Of a stretch of 64,000 nt of DNA, positions 1 to 11,295 are shown piece after piece. The translations under genes and the position numbers were made by a program. The stretch is from Atriophallophorus winterbourni (taxonomy: Eukaryota; Platyhelminthes; Trematoda; Plagiorchiida; Microphallidae), in contig JACCGJ010018795.1 of the NCBI GenBank assembly GCA_013407085.1, positions 1-64,000 on the forward strand. Direction: 5' to 3'. The notes beneath the pieces were generated by a model, which was given only the letters and a program-made list of their open reading frames with translations, was not told the DNA's origin and did no database searches. Positions within the stretch are counted from its first letter, which is position 1; each line of letters opens with the position of its first letter.

Positions 1-167
1 GAACAAAAATTGAAGGGACCAAAAACAAGATGAGTACTTGTATGACAATGTTGGATTATGCTGGGATGACCAACCTGTTCAATCACATGAGCCCACACTC
101 ATGTAAATAGGGTTTAAACCTATGCCCATGAACAAAAAAGCTCATTTGCGTGCATTTCCATCACTGA

Positions 168-213
168 CACACCCCACGACCGGTTTCGTGCTGTTTGAAT
201 TCATTCGGTATGG
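168..213 (-). ncRNA. Hammerhead-like ribozyme relic A (downstream core)
   Basis: On the minus strand: CCATAC, then CGAATGA in place of CTGATGA, then a stem II region with loop AAACA and 3' arm GCAC, then GAAA, CCGG, TC and GTGGGGTG. ACCGGT is a perfect palindrome where stem III should be, and GTC is a permitted cleavage triplet (predicted cut between 178 and 177). Two core bases (U4, G5) are changed and the 5' arm of stem II is ATTC, so this copy should be inactive. Type I hammerheads with a tiny palindromic stem III are known to work as dimers. Confidence 0.6.
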
Positions 214-304
214 ACAGTACGATCAGAATCCGCAAGCCAGCGTTGGACCAATCTGTTCAATCAACGGCTTGAACAAAAATCCACACGTGTATGTATTTCC
301 ATCA

Positions 305-347
305 CACACACCACAACTAGTTTACACTCATCAGGTATGGTATGGTA
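305..347 (-). ncRNA. Hammerhead-like ribozyme relic B (upstream core)
   Basis: On the minus strand an intact CTGATGA (328-334) follows CCATAC. The next bases are GTGT AAAC and then directly TA GTT GTGG, so about 10 bases, including GAAA and half of stem II, are deleted relative to copies A and D. Stem I pairs at 8 of 10 positions (two wobbles) between the strand before CTGATGA and the strand after GTT. Inactive, but it shows the family's undamaged CUGAUGA box. Confidence 0.55.
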
Positions 348-404
348 TGAAAGCACAAGCCTGATCCAGGCAAAGTGCATCACAGTCACAGACTGCACGT
401 GGGC

Positions 405-700
405 TAAGATACTGTCAGGTATGGACACTACGATCAACATCTGTATGCCTTAAAACAGGGGAGAAATTGTAAACAAGGAGTGAACTTGCGTGCGAACATG
501 TGTGGCTGAACGGGTTAGTCGTACCAGCTTTACCAAACATTAGCTCACAAGTTCATACATTGTTTACGATTTATCCACCGTTGCAAAGCGTGCGGTTCCA
601 GACAGTTGTGTCCCAGTTTGATGTGTGTAAACAGCATGAAACCTGCCATGTGTGTGTGTGATGGAAATGCATGCAAATGAGAATTTTATGTGAAGGGATT
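405..700 (+). repeat. Hammerhead-bearing repeat, inverted relative to copy 1
   Basis: From about 470 onward the body of the family reads on the plus strand: a GTGGCTGAACGGGTT block related to GATTGAACAGGTTGGT, then ACCAAACATTAGCTCACAAG, then a ribozyme-like core at 611-655, then the octamer block near 661-680. A minus-strand stub with GTCCATACCTGA lies at 413-430, so copy 1 and this copy meet in an inverted arrangement near 440-470. No coding capacity is seen. Confidence 0.55.
611..655 (+). ncRNA. Hammerhead-like ribozyme relic C
   Basis: TTGATGT (618-624) stands in the CUGAUGA position, stem II is GTGT-AAACA-GCAT (625-637, two wobble pairs), and GAAA (638-641) is intact. The cleavage triplet is GCC instead of GUC, which the NUH rule forbids. 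Stem II has drifted in both arms yet still pairs. Predicted inactive. Confidence 0.5.
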
Positions 701-3287
701 AAAGCTGTTAGCCTGATCATCTGCTTATATGTAAGAAGTTCTGCACCGTGGCACATACGTACCATTTAGTCTTAATCCGCCTCGATTGAGGAAGCTATCA
801 GTTGATCTCAATAATGGCAAAACAACTCGCACCCTGGAACAGTTGTGTGGAATCCAACGTAAAAATTTGTTGAAAATGTTTAAATTTTCCGCTTTTGACT
901 ACTGTTTAATGTTGTCATCATAGCCCACGTGCCTTTTCTTCATGGCAGACAGTCTCTGAAGGCGACCCTTATTTTTCCATAAGTAATTCAGTTCGTTGTA
1001 ACGGCCAATTGATTTTTCTGCTCAAACAAAGTGACTGATTTCGAATAGTCTTATACCGTTGTTATTCTGGGTCGACGTTAGATGTTGAGCCTAATAATTG
1101 CTGAACCTGATCTGATTCTGTTGCTCTGGCTGAACGTATTCGAGTTAAGATTTTGGGTCATATTTTCGACGTAACCAGCTATTTCAATTTTTATCTTAAT
1201 CAGGTTCAGGGTTCGAAAGTAACACTTGCCACAATGAATATTTTACATTTTTACATTAAAAGGGTGCTGGCCTATCGCAATGATTCATTAACTCGATTTA
1301 ATTTGCGGAAAACTCATGTAAATGAATAAAGTCGCTTTCTGCTTCTTCTTCTTTAGTTTACCGATTTTGCGATTTCAAAATTTACTTTTCCCTCGCATTT
1401 TTCATTCCCTAGACCCTTTGACAAAAAAGTACCTGGAATTATGTGTGGATCCGATCCTTGGGTTTCCTTCATTGGTTCGTTCTAGCTGGTCTACCGCCAC
1501 TAACTTGATGGAAAAGCATTGCGTCCCGATTCGTTGGTACGTTTTCCTACACAGAGAAGTGAAACTCACTAGCCTTTCATTTCACTTCTGCTTGCTCAGC
1601 GATTTCGCTTTTCCTGAGCTTTTAGGATTTTTTTAAATGATGGTTTTGCTTCCGCTTTCTACTCAGTTCATCATAAGGACAAGTTTGACAACGTATTAAA
1701 TAAATGAAGCGAAATAAACACAACGTTTGGAAAGTAGCTGCATGCGACTTCGTATATTCGTTTGTTTCAAAAGCAATACTAGACCGAAAAACTCGTGACA
1801 CTGGCAACAACCTACAGTGGCGTTGCTGCAGTCGCAATGTTTCTGGTCATCTGTTAAACGGGTCTTTTCGACGATATACTAACAAACTGACATTCACTAC
1901 TGCGCCTCAAATAACTGCAAGTTTATTAATCCCACTGAACACGATGCTGGTCTGTCATTCCAATTTTTTGCGCGGCCGTCAGTGCTTTTTCACCTAGACT
2001 TGATGAGAACTCAGGGTTAGGCACGTTTTACCCCGAAAAATCACACCACAACGATAGACGAAGCGATCATATCGGTATTTAGCAAAATATATGCAATAAC
2101 CAACATTATGTACTCTGTGTTCACCATGCGATTTCAGTGTGTGGCTTTTGTATGCGCTATGCAGTGTATGTGATCTTCCTAAAATCCTATTCTCGTATGG
2201 CTGGCAAGGCATGTAATGTTTCAAATTTTTAACCTCATTCAGATAAGTTTGCGGTTGAGCTCGCATTTCTGCGTTTTTTGTGTATTAATGGAGAGAAATA
2301 TGTCTATTAAGCAGGCGATACGTGATTATGTGATTCCGTGTTGGTGCTTCTATGGCCACTGAGCGCAAAACGATCTGGCGCTGGCACCATTTCCGTTCAT
2401 TGTCACAGTAGAATTTGATTTACAAGATGCTACCTTCTTGGCAATATTTCTTCGCAGCGATCGCCCTGATTTTCACCGAACAGCTCAGAGGAAACCCAAC
2501 GTACACAATCATTTTTCCGCTTTAGTCAATGCATGGGATTAGCTGCCGCCGATTGACCGCATGAAACCTTCGTGCGTTTGTGATGTACATCCATGGTCGA
2601 CATTGACAGAAGGAGCCCCATGACACAATGTTTGGGATTGGCCTGTTTCCAAATTGAGAATTGTTACCATTGTGCTCATAGGTGTTTATTGCATGGCCTA
2701 ATCGAGTCAAATCCGACCACTTTATTCTTCCAATCGTATTAATCTTATCCTCAATCCCTTTTGCAGCATTTTATTTTCCGCGTTTTCTTGATTTATTGGC
2801 AATAGTCACTGTTGGTACCATTTTTAACTGTCTAGACATCTTATTCTGGTATTTTAACTCGAGTTTACGCTTTGTGATTTCTGTACAGGTGTGCAGTTGT
2901 TGTTCCGTTGTACACACTTGACTTCATACAACATTGATTGCTACCGATTTTTAGCTACCAACAAAAAGTGTCGTGTAGTTTGATTGACGCAGTTGGTTCA
3001 ATCGAGTCTAGACTTTGAGTTTAACAGCGCATACGCCAGTGAGACTATTTGTTTTAACTCATTATCAGTGACAACCAAAGTTTGACTCTGCAGGTTTGAA
3101 GTACCGCATGATTAAATATCTGCTATAGTTCCCCATTGTTACACTCTTTCTTTGCGTCTATGGAATTTGAGGCACTATTAAAAAAATAGTTTTTATAGTC
3201 CCTCAACAACACATTCCGCAATTCTGCTAATCTAAACTTCTTTTCATTGACACGGTGACTCTGTTTTTTGTGTCTGTTGGCAAACAG
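701..3287. other. Intergenic sequence, no gene seen
   Basis: AT-rich sequence with only short, low-complexity open frames on both strands (the longest, near 1,322-1,636, is rich in Phe and Leu as expected from T-rich DNA). No splice-bounded conserved exon, RNA gene or retroelement domain is recognised. Confidence 0.5.
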
Positions 3288-3474
3288 GGAAGATGATGAC
3301 GAAGCCGAGAAGGCCGCCGAAGCCAAACGCCTGGCTCGCAAGCGGGAACACGGAAAAGGCAACACCAAATTGTCCAACTTCTTTTCTCCCGAGGAAAATA
3401 TGAAGAAAAAATCAGTGACCAGACAACCTTATTTCATTTTTTCCGGTTTAAATCATGTCAGCACGCTGACTTGA
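3288..3474 (+). CDS. Possible exon with acidic/basic helix and PIP-box-like motif
   Basis: A T-rich tract ending in CAG (3,287) precedes an open frame whose codons favour G/C in third position, unlike the AT-rich surroundings. The peptide starts with an acidic run (EDDDEAEKAAEA), passes into a basic run (KRLARKREHGKG), and then reads TKLSNFFSPEE. NTKLSNFF fits the PCNA-interacting PIP-box pattern (hydrophobic at position 4, Phe-Phe at 7-8) except for Asn at position 1 instead of Gln. The frame stops with TGA at 3,472-3,474. The layout loosely recalls the charged-helix-then-FF region of CAF-1 large subunit, but that is a guess. No other exon of the gene was found nearby, so it could be a terminal exon or a decayed fragment. 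Confidence 0.35.
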
Positions 3475-6400
3475 TTTGCTGTCCTTCTGGCTATTTATTA
3501 TTTTATTATGGAATCAGATTTTCAACACATTCAGGGTTCTTGATGGGGGTTAATCGGGAATTGTCTCTGCATTCATATCATCAACCTATGCCTGCCGTTG
3601 GGTTAAACATTAAGTAAGTACACGTCATTGTTTCATTTCGCTTGCGTCTATAATAAAATTCCAACCCTATACAAGTTACCAAACGTAGGAATCTATCTTT
3701 AGGAAATCACGGTCCTGCCTGTCATTGTGTAATTATGCGATCAAATATTGTTAAATCACTGTGTGCTCAATCTGGTTTGTTGCGTTAGTTTCGTAATCTC
3801 ACACCGTGCGGATGAGAAGTGAGGGAAATGACAATTCGATTGCAATTTCTGAAGGATGAAGGTGAATTTCACAGCGTTTCGATTTCAACTGGGTGGATCT
3901 AATTGCATTGTAGTCATCATTTTCGGGTATGTTACATCAAATCAAATCTAACCAAGATTCAAGGTTTGAGAGGTTATCGTAATCGCGCAAATCATAAAAG
4001 CCAGATTATAGAGACAGCATCGTAGCATATTGATTTTAGGGTCTGTATGTTTAGGAGTAAAATATTTTTTTGTTTGCAAATCGCCAAGGCGTAGATATGG
4101 TAGATATTGTTCCAGGTATTCCACCGTTTGAGGGATTCCGATTGCGATAAGTGAAGGTTGCCTGTGTGAAAGCGTAAATCAAGTCTGGTATGTGCCAATC
4201 TACAACTTTCTTTGATCCTGAGAGATACTGGTCCGTCATCTCCGTCACTATTGCAACATGCTCGCTTGTATGAACTAAATCTGGTGCTTGTTAAGCAACC
4301 TAGTATAAGGTGCATCTTGTTAGCGAGTGAACACACAGGTCATTGCTTGATGCGCACCGAACTAGAGTTGTATCTCATTAAAATTTCTCACTAATTGTTA
4401 CATTGTATACGATTGTATATGCAAACACCATAGTACTCGCGAACGCAGTTGGACTGTACGGCTGAGTTCAGCCAGGCAAACCCATTATAAAATGTCTCCA
4501 CAAATTCGCTATCTCTGAAAATAGCTCACATGCCGTGTCAGTTTGGTCCATGGAAACCATCGTCGCATGAATGTCAAAAGCCTCAATACTAGGCATTATT
4601 TTCGATGCATCGCGGAAATAACCATTATGCTGGAACTAGAGTCAAACGTGAACTTCGGTGCCATGCATGATGGTATTTAAATAGTCGCGGGATGAATAAG
4701 TCCTAAAATAGCTTCCACAAAATCTGTAACTGTTTGCTGAATTAGATGGATACTCTCTTCTTTTTACATCAATCACATGTATTTACCATGTGTCCTTGAA
4801 TCTCTCGATGTTTACAAACAATAGAATATCATAAACAGGACAACACATATTCTCCTTGACTGTCGATAAACTGGTGACCGGCCTTGCACTTGTGACCAAA
4901 AAGGTGTCTAAATATGCAAATCTATATCGTGAAGTAGCTTTCGCGATGGAAGTTTGACATTTTGCACGAGACTGCCTTAGATTGAGTTTGAAGAGCACGC
5001 GCTATGTAAGTTGATTTCACTCGCTAGTATTGGGCCAATTTTTCAGTGAAACTATTTCTAAATTGCTTATATCCGCCTATCCAACCTGCTAAAATTAGTG
5101 AACCCTTTTCAACCGCGCATTGCGTCTTCAGCCAGCTTAAATATTGCCCTTGTGATGCTTTTGCATTGTGGGTTGTTTTTCAGACTTACATACCCAGACA
5201 TCGTAATATTTATCCGCTATAATCCACCCTGTTGTCAGATGGCAATTGTGTAGGTGGAAGGAGCCGGTTCTTAAACCCGAAAAGTGTATCCTTTTGAAAT
5301 TGAAAGACAGCTTGCTGTCGACAAATACTTATGCAACTGTTTTAGGGTGCTCGTGAAACCGGGCAATCCTCTGTGGATTCGATTTTCATCCCATTGTCGG
5401 TGAAACGAACAACTTCCTCTCTACCAATTGCGACGAGTATATGAGGATCTATATTGAATCAAGTACTTAATCTTGTGGCTTCATTAGCTTCTGACATTGG
5501 TATTCTAGTTAGACAAATTACATGCGAACAAAGGTTGTAGAGTAAATTACAGGGTGAGAGTTTCCATACGGATGACGCCCAAACACCACGAAAACGATGT
5601 TGGCTGACCCTGTGAAGTTTGTGAAAGAGATGATTACTCCAGCATTCTACCACGTAGCTATACGAAACGTTGGACAATTAAATTTGCGAATTCTCGTATT
5701 GTCTCTGATTGTAATCGTTATAAGGAAGCTAACGGCACCTTGATTTGCTGAGCGAAAAATTCTCAACCAGCTTGGTGCAACAGCCTGCAAGCTTGTCTTC
5801 AAACATCAACTGAATGATTTTCTAAGCGTAGCACAAGCGTAATCTAGTCAGTTTTAAATTCACGAAGAACAACAAACTGGTAATTTGAAGTTGCGTAACA
5901 TGTGGTGAAGAAAAACTATTCAAACAACTAGAGCTTCACTAGTTGTCAGTTGTTGAGAAATAGGCATCTGATAAGCGTTTATTCTGCTTGTACAAACTGT
6001 TTCAAATGGTGAATAACTTCGTGATGATATGCTAGGAATGCTCGGACAAGACTATAATATCGGATGCAGTATCGATATAAATACGAACATCATAAACATT
6101 GATTAGCCCACTAAACTATATTTGTACTGCGAAATATACTTTGAAACCAAACGATGAGATTGGTTGACAGCATTTCACTTGATGTTTGACTGTCCAGTAC
6201 TGTCAGATACAGACCAAAAGCAGCGTGTTTTAGGCCACCCTCCGCGATATGTCGTTCTGTTCCAGCTACAACTGAAATGCCTCAGGAATCACTTCCAGTT
6301 TCGATATTTTTCTTCTAATCTTCAAAACTAATCGCTTGCTACCAAATTTAGGGTGTTTATGCAACACGCGACTGTAGGCCTTCTCGAAAATATACGTAAA

Positions 6401-7356
6401 CGCGTTATATTCCTCAATTGGCCATCACACACTACAAGCGGAATCGGGTTGTCCAGACTTATACAGCGTTGCAAAACTCAAAAAAATAGGAGATATCAAT
6501 GCGCTTTACACAATCAAACTTGTTCATTCACGTGGTCACAAAATCTATGAATCCATGTAACATAGTGGGAGAATGTAATGTTCGTACTCTTCTACATTAC
6601 CATATTGTTTCACAGTTGTTTACCATTTGTTCTCCTGTTACAATGCGCGTACAATCGTTCGTCTTGCCCCCAGGAGAATGCTAACATACATTGAGGGCAG
6701 GTTGGCGAATCGTTTAAGTCCGCGCAAGCTGCAATATCGTCTTCGGCTCGGCCTCATGTTACGAGGCGCGAAGTTAGGTTCTATGGGGCTTAAAACAGTG
6801 CAGCGAGAGATCTGTTTTAAAATCGAGAGTTGAACTAAACTAAAGTTCTAAATCAACTCTCTAAAACATCTTCATGATTTATTTCCAACGGAATTTGGCA
6901 AAAATATAAAGACTAAAAATTACGAGTTCATTTACAACTTAGTAACAAATCCTGGCTCACGATTTAAGAAATCTTATATCGGGAAAACTTAGTTATCTTT
7001 GCACATCACAGTTTTAAGATACCGCCTGATTTGCCACTTGGCATCGTCCATTTGACACTCCTGCTTGGTAACCCCTAACGACCTTTTAGTATGTATGATG
7101 CTTCATTATCTGAGGACTAGAATGTGTTTTAAAGTGATGATAGTGTATTTCACCCGCGCATATGATTGTATTTCTTGTGCGCATTAGTCTTATAAAATCA
7201 TAGAGGAAAACTCGAATGGGTCTTTTGAACAATATTGACCTAATGCAAAACTAAAGGGATTATGTATTTATGATTGTACAAACGTTAATGACATAACACC
7301 ACTTTTCGCATTTTTTGATACATTAACTCACTGTTGAAAAAGACGCGTGGCACCTG
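3475..7356. other. Intergenic sequence, no gene seen
   Basis: About 3.9 kb of AT-rich DNA. All open frames are short, overlap on opposite strands and show no recognisable domain, retroelement motif or convincing exon. It forms the 3' flank of the minus-strand GPCR gene. Confidence 0.5.
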
Positions 7357-8403
7357 TCAAGCAATTCGATCCATTTCAATTGATTTTTGTTGCCTTCTTT
7401 TGGATTTCCCTTGTGTGAGTGCTCGCTTGTAACAGCAAGGAAAGAAAATTTGTACAAACCGTTTGCGGAAGTTGCGAAGAAATACTAAATAAAGAGGGAA
7501 ATTCACGGCGTATGTGATATCCTTGACGGAGGAGAATAAACGTGATAGGTCGATGATTTTCAATGCGTAAGGGCTGTGACGATCCATGTGAATGAGTGTC
7601 AGATTTAAGCGAATCAAAACGAAACACACCACTGGCATGTAAAGCAGAAGGAAAGCTGTACTGAGTGCCAGATGCCCAGCTACACGGCTCATCTCCAGTT
7701 GATTTCCGACTTGATCAGCGGGCAGCAGTTTGAGGCGTTGATGTCTCAGTTTCCACAATTGAGAACAAATCAACACGTTCAAAATCATGACAAGACAAAA
7801 TGGGATTGTATAAGTACAAATTACTTCAAACGAGATTGTAAATTTGGCTATAGGATGCTCTTCAATCATACGACAAGTGAAATTGGTCCGACTTGCAGTA
7901 TCGGTCATGAGTACTTGGACGAAAATTAAAGGACTGTTCGCCAAAAATCCGAAAATATAAATTATGATGGTTGAAAAAATGGCCCACTTTTTGTGATTCA
8001 CGGAATACAAGCTAATTGGCCAGTGAATTGTAAGCAGACGATCAAGCGAGAACACGACAATCACATAGGACGTCACGAAAAACATCACATTTGAGAGATA
8101 CTCCACCAGTTTACATCCGGTTTGAGAGGTTGAATCCAGCTTGAAATAATATTTGTGATCCGTTGCGTAGTACAAACCACGACCGAGAAAATCATCAAAC
8201 ACGGTATTGGTTATTAGTGTTACTGTGTTAGCCAGAGCCATGGCAATCGCGTAGATTGAAAACCTTGTCCTTGGCTTCTCTTTTGAAAATACGATAATGA
8301 TGAATAAGTTTCCAATTAAACCAACAAAAGCGACCACTGGTGATATGTAACCTCTGAATATTCCGACGGCATCGTTGTACGCTGATCTATTTCCGTGTGG
8401 CAT
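7357..8403 (-). CDS. Rhodopsin-class (peptide-receptor-like) G-protein-coupled receptor
   Basis: A single uninterrupted frame encodes 348 residues with seven hydrophobic segments, a plasma-membrane receptor expected to signal through heterotrimeric G proteins. TM1 carries Gly31-Asn32. Cys97 at the top of TM3 can pair with Cys177 in the second outer loop. The DRY motif is DRL (121-123). TM5 has Pro201 and TM6 Pro257, with YMP replacing CWxP. TM7 reads NFPLY (301-305), an NPxxY variant with Pro shifted by one. Asn5 and Asn174 are N-glycosylation sites on outer parts, and Cys323-Cys324 could be palmitoylated before a basic tail. An in-frame TAG lies five codons upstream of this ATG, fixing the start unless a 5' UTR intron exists. 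The ligand is unknown; a neuropeptide (FMRFamide/myosuppressin-like) is the likeliest class. Confidence 0.9.
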   Translation of the reverse strand: MPHGNRSAYNDAVGIFRGYISPVVAFVGLIGNLFIIIVFSKEKPRTRFSIYAIAMALANTVTLITNTVFDDFLGRGLYYATDHKYYFKLDSTSQTGCKLVEYLSNVMFFVTSYVIVVFSLDRLLTIHWPISLYSVNHKKWAIFSTIIIYIFGFLANSPLIFVQVLMTDTASRTNFTCRMIEEHPIAKFTISFEVICTYTIPFCLVMILNVLICSQLWKLRHQRLKLLPADQVGNQLEMSRVAGHLALSTAFLLLYMPVVCFVLIRLNLTLIHMDRHSPYALKIIDLSRLFSSVKDITYAVNFPLYLVFLRNFRKRFVQIFFPCCYKRALTQGKSKRRQQKSIEMDRIA

Positions 8404-9187
8404 AGCTGTTTCTGACTAAGAAATCATGCCTCATCTGCACTCGAGATTGCTCAGCTGAGAGCTAGCATCTGCTCTACTGTGAGGTCGACCAATCATTTTT
8501 TTCAGACGGATGGTCTGGCGGATGCAGAGTTATACTGTTATTGATCAATTAATCGATAGGCAGTGCATGATTAGTTCTATTAACGAATTCGCTTTGAACT
8601 CAATCAAATGTGGTACATGATTGGTTGGAATATTTAACTGGCGTTATATTACAATATAATTAGCGGGCATGATGTGTGTGTATTATTTCTGTTACACATG
8701 TAACGGTATTTCATCGACAGGAATTACACTAACAATTGTCGTTGGCTTTAAGCAGTTTATATTGTACGATCTAATCATGTGAGTTAGCGTGCCTAATCAA
8801 CTTTCCTGTTCCTTCGGGTTTTATATATCACGTTTTCTATTCAAGTAAAAATGATCTCGGATGATTTTGAAATCTTGAGACAAACAAACTTTTAAATTGG
8901 CACGAACACACTCTTCAATCACATGTGCAACACAAGCAGCTAGATGCGTTAAATCCTCTCGCGTATGGTGTGTGTGATCGAAATTCATGCAAAATGTCAT
9001 TAGGTTCTATTCGGGCTTGGTTTAACTCTAATACAATGAATTTATTATACAATTCAGGCTAGACTTTCTTTTTACTAAATCTAAGCAACTAAACATCCAC
9101 TGATGCTGTTCCAGTAGCTATTTGGAGATATTGCTTTATATAATCGTGTGAAAACCAATACAAGTTACAGAAGGATATGTGCTTTCA
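8404..9187. other. GPCR upstream region with a decayed repeat
   Basis: This is the 5' flank of the GPCR gene. At 8,905-9,005 a stub of the hammerhead-bearing family is present: TTCAATCACATGTG in one orientation and GGTGTGTGTGATCGAAATTCATGCAAAAT in the other, with no ribozyme core. No promoter element can be named. Confidence 0.4.
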
Positions 9188-10437
9188 GTGCTCGATCTCA
9201 TCTTAACAACTGGAGAACATCGCACTGAAAACCTTAGCTTTGATAACCCGCTCGGATCTAGCCATTATTTGAAATTGAATTTCGCCTACCTTTGTCGATA
9301 TGAGCGAAGAACTGATAAAACAAAAATAGCCAAAAAGGTATGACTGTCTAAACTGTCAAACGCCTTGAGTCTGATCATTGACTGGCGAATTGAAGCCATC
9401 GGGGTAGAGAGCAGTGGCCCAGCATTCTGACGAAAGTCGACCGAGAAATCCATTCAAACTCTGAATTTGTACCTGAACGCTATTTAAAAGCACTTAGATT
9501 GAAAAATCGCTGTCGCGCTCGAAAATGGATACGGTATGTGGCTTGGAACAACCATTGGCAGTTAGCAACCGAAATCACGTGGGAAACCATACGATTACTA
9601 ATAAATCATGTCATTAAACTTATTGCTGGAGAAAACTCACAGTACCAAGCTGAACTACTTTTCACAATGGATCTAAACTCAAAGTTCCTCTACCGGATAG
9701 TAAAAATGTAGTATTCAGTGAAACATGGTGTTGCGACCTGACAGATTCACGCTGAAATGACTCCGGATGTTCTCGTCAATTATTACTATAGAATATTTTG
9801 CCAAAATATAAGCGCAATGTGCAATCAATCTCCATCTACCCTGAATAAGTTATTTTGCGAATCCCTGTCCCAAAATGTCGTACGGAAGTACTGGAAATCT
9901 GGTATAATCTCTGATTTTCAAATACAGTTCGCGTGCAGAACCAACTGAACCACTGACCTGTTACTCTGTCGCCGCCGCTAGGTACCCGAAAGTTCTGGCG
10001 ACGAAACTTTACATACACCTTGAAGAAAATAGGCTATTTTCGAGAGAGAAACTCGGCTTAAGAAACGGATATTTCTGTCTTATTAACCTCCTTCTTACCA
10101 TTGATGATTTAACTCAAGAATTTGATGTTAAAAATACCATGCAAACATCCTACCTGGTAATGTTGAAAGTCTTTGATTGCATAAACCACAAGATTCCCTT
10201 CCATAATCTGAAATGTTATGGTATCGCTTGCAGACTGTTAGCCTTGTCAGAAAATTACCTGACCGATCGCCTTGTTTAAGTTTCTATAGACGGTACTACG
10301 TCTAAGTCTGTGACCGTGACAGATAGAGTGTCTCATGGACACGTATTCGGACCAAATCTATTCGCACTCTACACCAATGACTTACCAGAAGTTTGCGAAC
10401 TTCTCCAGAATGATATTGACAGCCTCCACGCTTAGTC
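9188..10437 (+). mobile_element. Degenerate CR1-like non-LTR retrotransposon (endonuclease end plus RT)
   Basis: The frame at 9,188 gives VLDLILTTGEHRTENLSF and then PLGSSHY, the end of a CR1-type APE endonuclease. The linker before RT follows (9,499-9,711). RT blocks follow from about 10,020: GLRNGYFCLINLL, then KVFDCINHK (catalytic block A) and YLTDRLV, then VSHGHVFGPNLFALYTNDLP, which corresponds to the usual GVPQGSVLGPLLFxxYINDLP. Stops and frameshifts interrupt all of it, and the FADD-box region is lost. A dead copy on the same strand as the gene that follows. Confidence 0.8.
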
Positions 10438-11165
10438 CTTAAAAATAATCTATTCTTTCCAAAAGTTTCACATGCGGAATATTTGAAGGTATGTACAGTT
10501 TCAATATTCCTTTGTCACTAACAGTCTTTCGTGAACCACGGAACAAAAGGACTTGAGTGTGTATAAGCAATACTCTGTGGGATATCGAGATACTTCCTCA
10601 CTGTCTATCAGTAAACCTGACGCAAATTGTCACTTATGAGCAGGGTTTTTCAATGGTATCAAAGCTGGTGATTCCACTTATAATAAACAACCGAAACCAA
10701 CAACCAAAAACAGCGTAGTCACTATGGATTGAAATGTAGGCTGTGACTGTGCAAAGAATACACCAACAAGCTACAAATTATCGTTGGACTCAGATGGAAA
10801 CCCTATGGCAAGCAAAACATGAGCTTAAAATTATTCGATTTTTCACGTCCTCATCTCCCAGAAGATTTGATTTTGACCTACAATATTTTGAGTACTACAA
10901 ATCACTCATTGCATTGCTTATTCATTCTACGGGGTTCGCATAAAACAATGACACATACTGTCTCTGAATGTATCTCACTCACGACTCAACTGTAGACGAC
11001 ATTTTATGCCGTGTGAGTTTGATGTGAAACAATCTGCCCCAGTGTGTTGTGAACTCCGCAAATCAGAAAATTGCCCTTAGCCCATGCATCAAACAAAACG
11101 ATACACCCTGACCCGATATATCCACATAAGTCACTCCACGGTGCAACCGGAAACAAATTCTGCCC
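10438..11165. other. Unassigned sequence after the CR1 copy
   Basis: Short open frames on both strands (10,743-10,943 plus; 11,004-11,240 minus) show no domain I recognise. It may be decayed retroelement sequence linking the CR1 copy to the 3' UTR remnant at 11,166. Confidence 0.3.
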
Positions 11166-11295
11166 CTTAGATTTTCGACTGATTCTTGAACTGTTCTGTA
11201 AGCAACCCAATCCTGCTGTTACATTGTCCGTCTTTCCCATATAATTCGTGGTTTCTGTAAAAATATATACATTTCAGAAAATTAAAATTGAATGA
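11166..11295 (+). mobile_element. CR1-like 3' UTR remnant
   Basis: The run from AAGCAACCCAATCCTG to TTCGTGGTTTCTGTAAAAAT, followed by AAATTGAATGAAGG, aligns with the 3' UTR of the CR1 fragment at 56,140-56,275 (AAGCAAACAAATCCCG, TTCTGTGGTTTTTGTAAAGG, then TTGAA repeats). Only untranslated sequence is left. Confidence 0.45.

Larger units (their letters stand above)
1..362 (-). repeat. Hammerhead-bearing repeat element, copy 1 (two ribozyme-like cores)
   Basis: Read on the minus strand, a first hammerhead-like core (308-347) is followed by a body and a second core (168-213), then a conserved downstream part to the window edge. The body shares with the 12,850-13,170 copy the block GATTGAACAGRTTGGT, an octamer-rich block (ATTTGCRTGCATTTCC when read on the plus strand), and a small hairpin around 107-123. 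The order of parts is the same as in the 12.9 kb copy. No protein is encoded. The element may continue left of the window. Confidence 0.7.

Noticed and set aside
10640..10670. TGGTATCAAAGC resembling an LTR primer-binding site
   Set aside because: No LTRs, gag/pol frames or polypurine tract around it; chance match.
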